A stretch of DNA of 64,000 bases from Mesorhizobium sp. (GTDB taxonomy: Bacteria; Pseudomonadota; Alphaproteobacteria; Rhizobiales; Rhizobiaceae): positions 1 to 64,000 of the forward strand of contig NZ_JAEULZ010000033.1 of assembly GCF_016793485.1 (NCBI RefSeq). The letters run 5' to 3'. A program made the translations under genes and the position numbers. Positions 63,536-64,000 of the stretch are shown here, in pieces (within the stretch, counting starts at the first letter, position 1; the number at the start of each line of letters is the position of its first letter). The notes under the pieces are model-generated. The model was given only the letters and a program-made list of their open reading frames with translations, searched no databases and was not told the origin of the DNA.

Positions 63536-63855
63536 TGTTTCCCCTTTCAAGCCGCCAGACTCTCCCGTTCGCGCTGCGGACGGCCGCGACAGCGCGTTTT
63601 GAGGCCGCAAGCCGGCCAACAGATATTACTTGAACGTTTCAGCTACTGGCTGGATATTGGTTGTCAAGAGCCCATGACACGGCATTTCTGCAGTTTGCAG
63701 GCCGATCTCGAAATTGTGTTTGCGTCGACGTCGATCGTGCCAAGCGGTTGAAAACGAATGATATATCAGGAAGCGGCAAAAGGTAAGTTGCGTTCGATCA
63801 ATTCACCGGCGGCGGGCAAGAGCTTAATCGATAAAGTCAATTGCGCGCCTGGTCG
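63536..63855. other. 320-bp intergenic region with candidate LacI-type site
   Basis: No gene seen. It should hold the promoter of the importer operon. TTGAACGTTTCA around 63630-63641 is an imperfect dyad with a central CG, about 95 bp upstream of the binding-protein start, and could be an operator for the LacI-type regulator that ends at 63856. Confidence 0.35.
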
Positions 63856-64000
63856 TCAGGTCAGGGTGGTGTCGCCGACGTTGAGTTTGACCGACAATTC
63901 GACCTTGCGCTCCTGGAACTGTCCCTCTTCCAGTCGCGATAGGATCATCTGGGCCGCCCGCTGTCCCAACTGGTAGGCGGAGGATGTGACGGTCGTCAGC
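63856..64000 (-). CDS. LacI-family regulator, C-terminal end only (runs off the window)
   Basis: The last 47 codons read LTTVTSSAYQLGQRAAQMILSRL, then EEGQFQERKVELSVKLNVGDTT and a stop. This is the usual C-terminus of a LacI/PurR-type regulator (TTV-x8-LG-x-x-AA-x-x-L, then V-x-L-x-x-x-L-x-V-x-x-TT). It is on the same strand as, and upstream of, the importer/phosphotriesterase-like operon, and is the probable repressor of it. Confidence 0.78.
   Translation of the reverse strand, partial: LTTVTSSAYQLGQRAAQMILSRLEEGQFQERKVELSVKLNVGDTTLT

Noticed and set aside
1-64000. CRISPR arrays, rRNA genes, phage structural genes, toxin-antitoxin or restriction systems
   Set aside because: Looked for throughout; no regularly spaced repeats, no rRNA segments and no matching protein motifs were seen.

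Overview
The window looks like a high-GC alphaproteobacterial chromosome or large replicon, most likely Hyphomicrobiales (a Mesorhizobium/Phyllobacteriaceae-type genome). The basis is codon and amino-acid style, the density of ABC importers each paired with its own regulator and catabolic enzymes, FrcA- and GguC-type proteins, and a rhizobial-type tRNA-Gln(CTG) 3' end. The assignment is inference; there is no rRNA or housekeeping marker in the window.

Layout. 1-2499: a complete IS21-family element (istA, istB, both ends). 2500-10302: a small XRE regulator, then a minus-strand operon of aldehyde dehydrogenase and an Rbs-type sugar ABC importer ending in a RidA protein, facing a GntR/FCD regulator and an IclR regulator. 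10310-20869: a minus-strand operon (aldehyde dehydrogenase, polar amino-acid ABC importer, FAD amine oxidoreductase, HutF-type deiminase, DUF2390/TIGR02444 protein) diverging from a GntR/UTRA regulator followed by a UbiD/UbiX decarboxylase pair.

20870-30902 is the accessory core. A 47-nt 3' piece of tRNA-Gln(CTG) lies next to a frameshifted, truncated tyrosine recombinase, the scar of an integrated element. Directly beyond it sits a compact seven-gene biosynthetic cluster: sugar epimerase-like SDR, FabH-like ketosynthase III, second SDR, MBL hydrolase, PaaK/F390-synthetase-like adenylate-forming enzyme, and on the other strand a NodU/CmcH-type O-carbamoyltransferase with an MGT-type glycosyltransferase. 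I recognise no described pathway with this set. It is the best candidate here for an undescribed system, probably a small acyl or polyketide-like core that is glycosylated and carbamoylated.

30903-40633: a polar amino-acid ABC importer with a CoA-transferase pair, an M20 deacylase and a thiolase, divergent from LysR, FAD oxidoreductase and RidA genes. It reads as amino-compound catabolism through a 3-oxoacid. 41089-47064: an Frc-type sugar importer with hexulose-phosphate synthase, phosphohexuloisomerase, PfkB kinase and LacI regulator, preceded by a 26-bp perfect palindrome. 47123-57718: a ten-gene minus-strand operon for non-phosphorylating sugar oxidation (aldo/keto reductase, lactonase, FucU-type mutarotase, GMC oxidoreductase, CUT1 importer, UxaA-type dehydratase, GguC/AraD1-type FAH-fold enzyme), divergent from a GntR regulator. 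58544-63535: an IS5-type transposase remnant, then an Rbs-type importer operon carrying a phosphotriesterase-family hydrolase; the end of a LacI-type regulator runs off the right edge.

Overall, the window is a run of six ABC importers with dedicated catabolic modules and local regulators, interrupted by one tRNA-associated island remnant that carries a small secondary-metabolite cluster.
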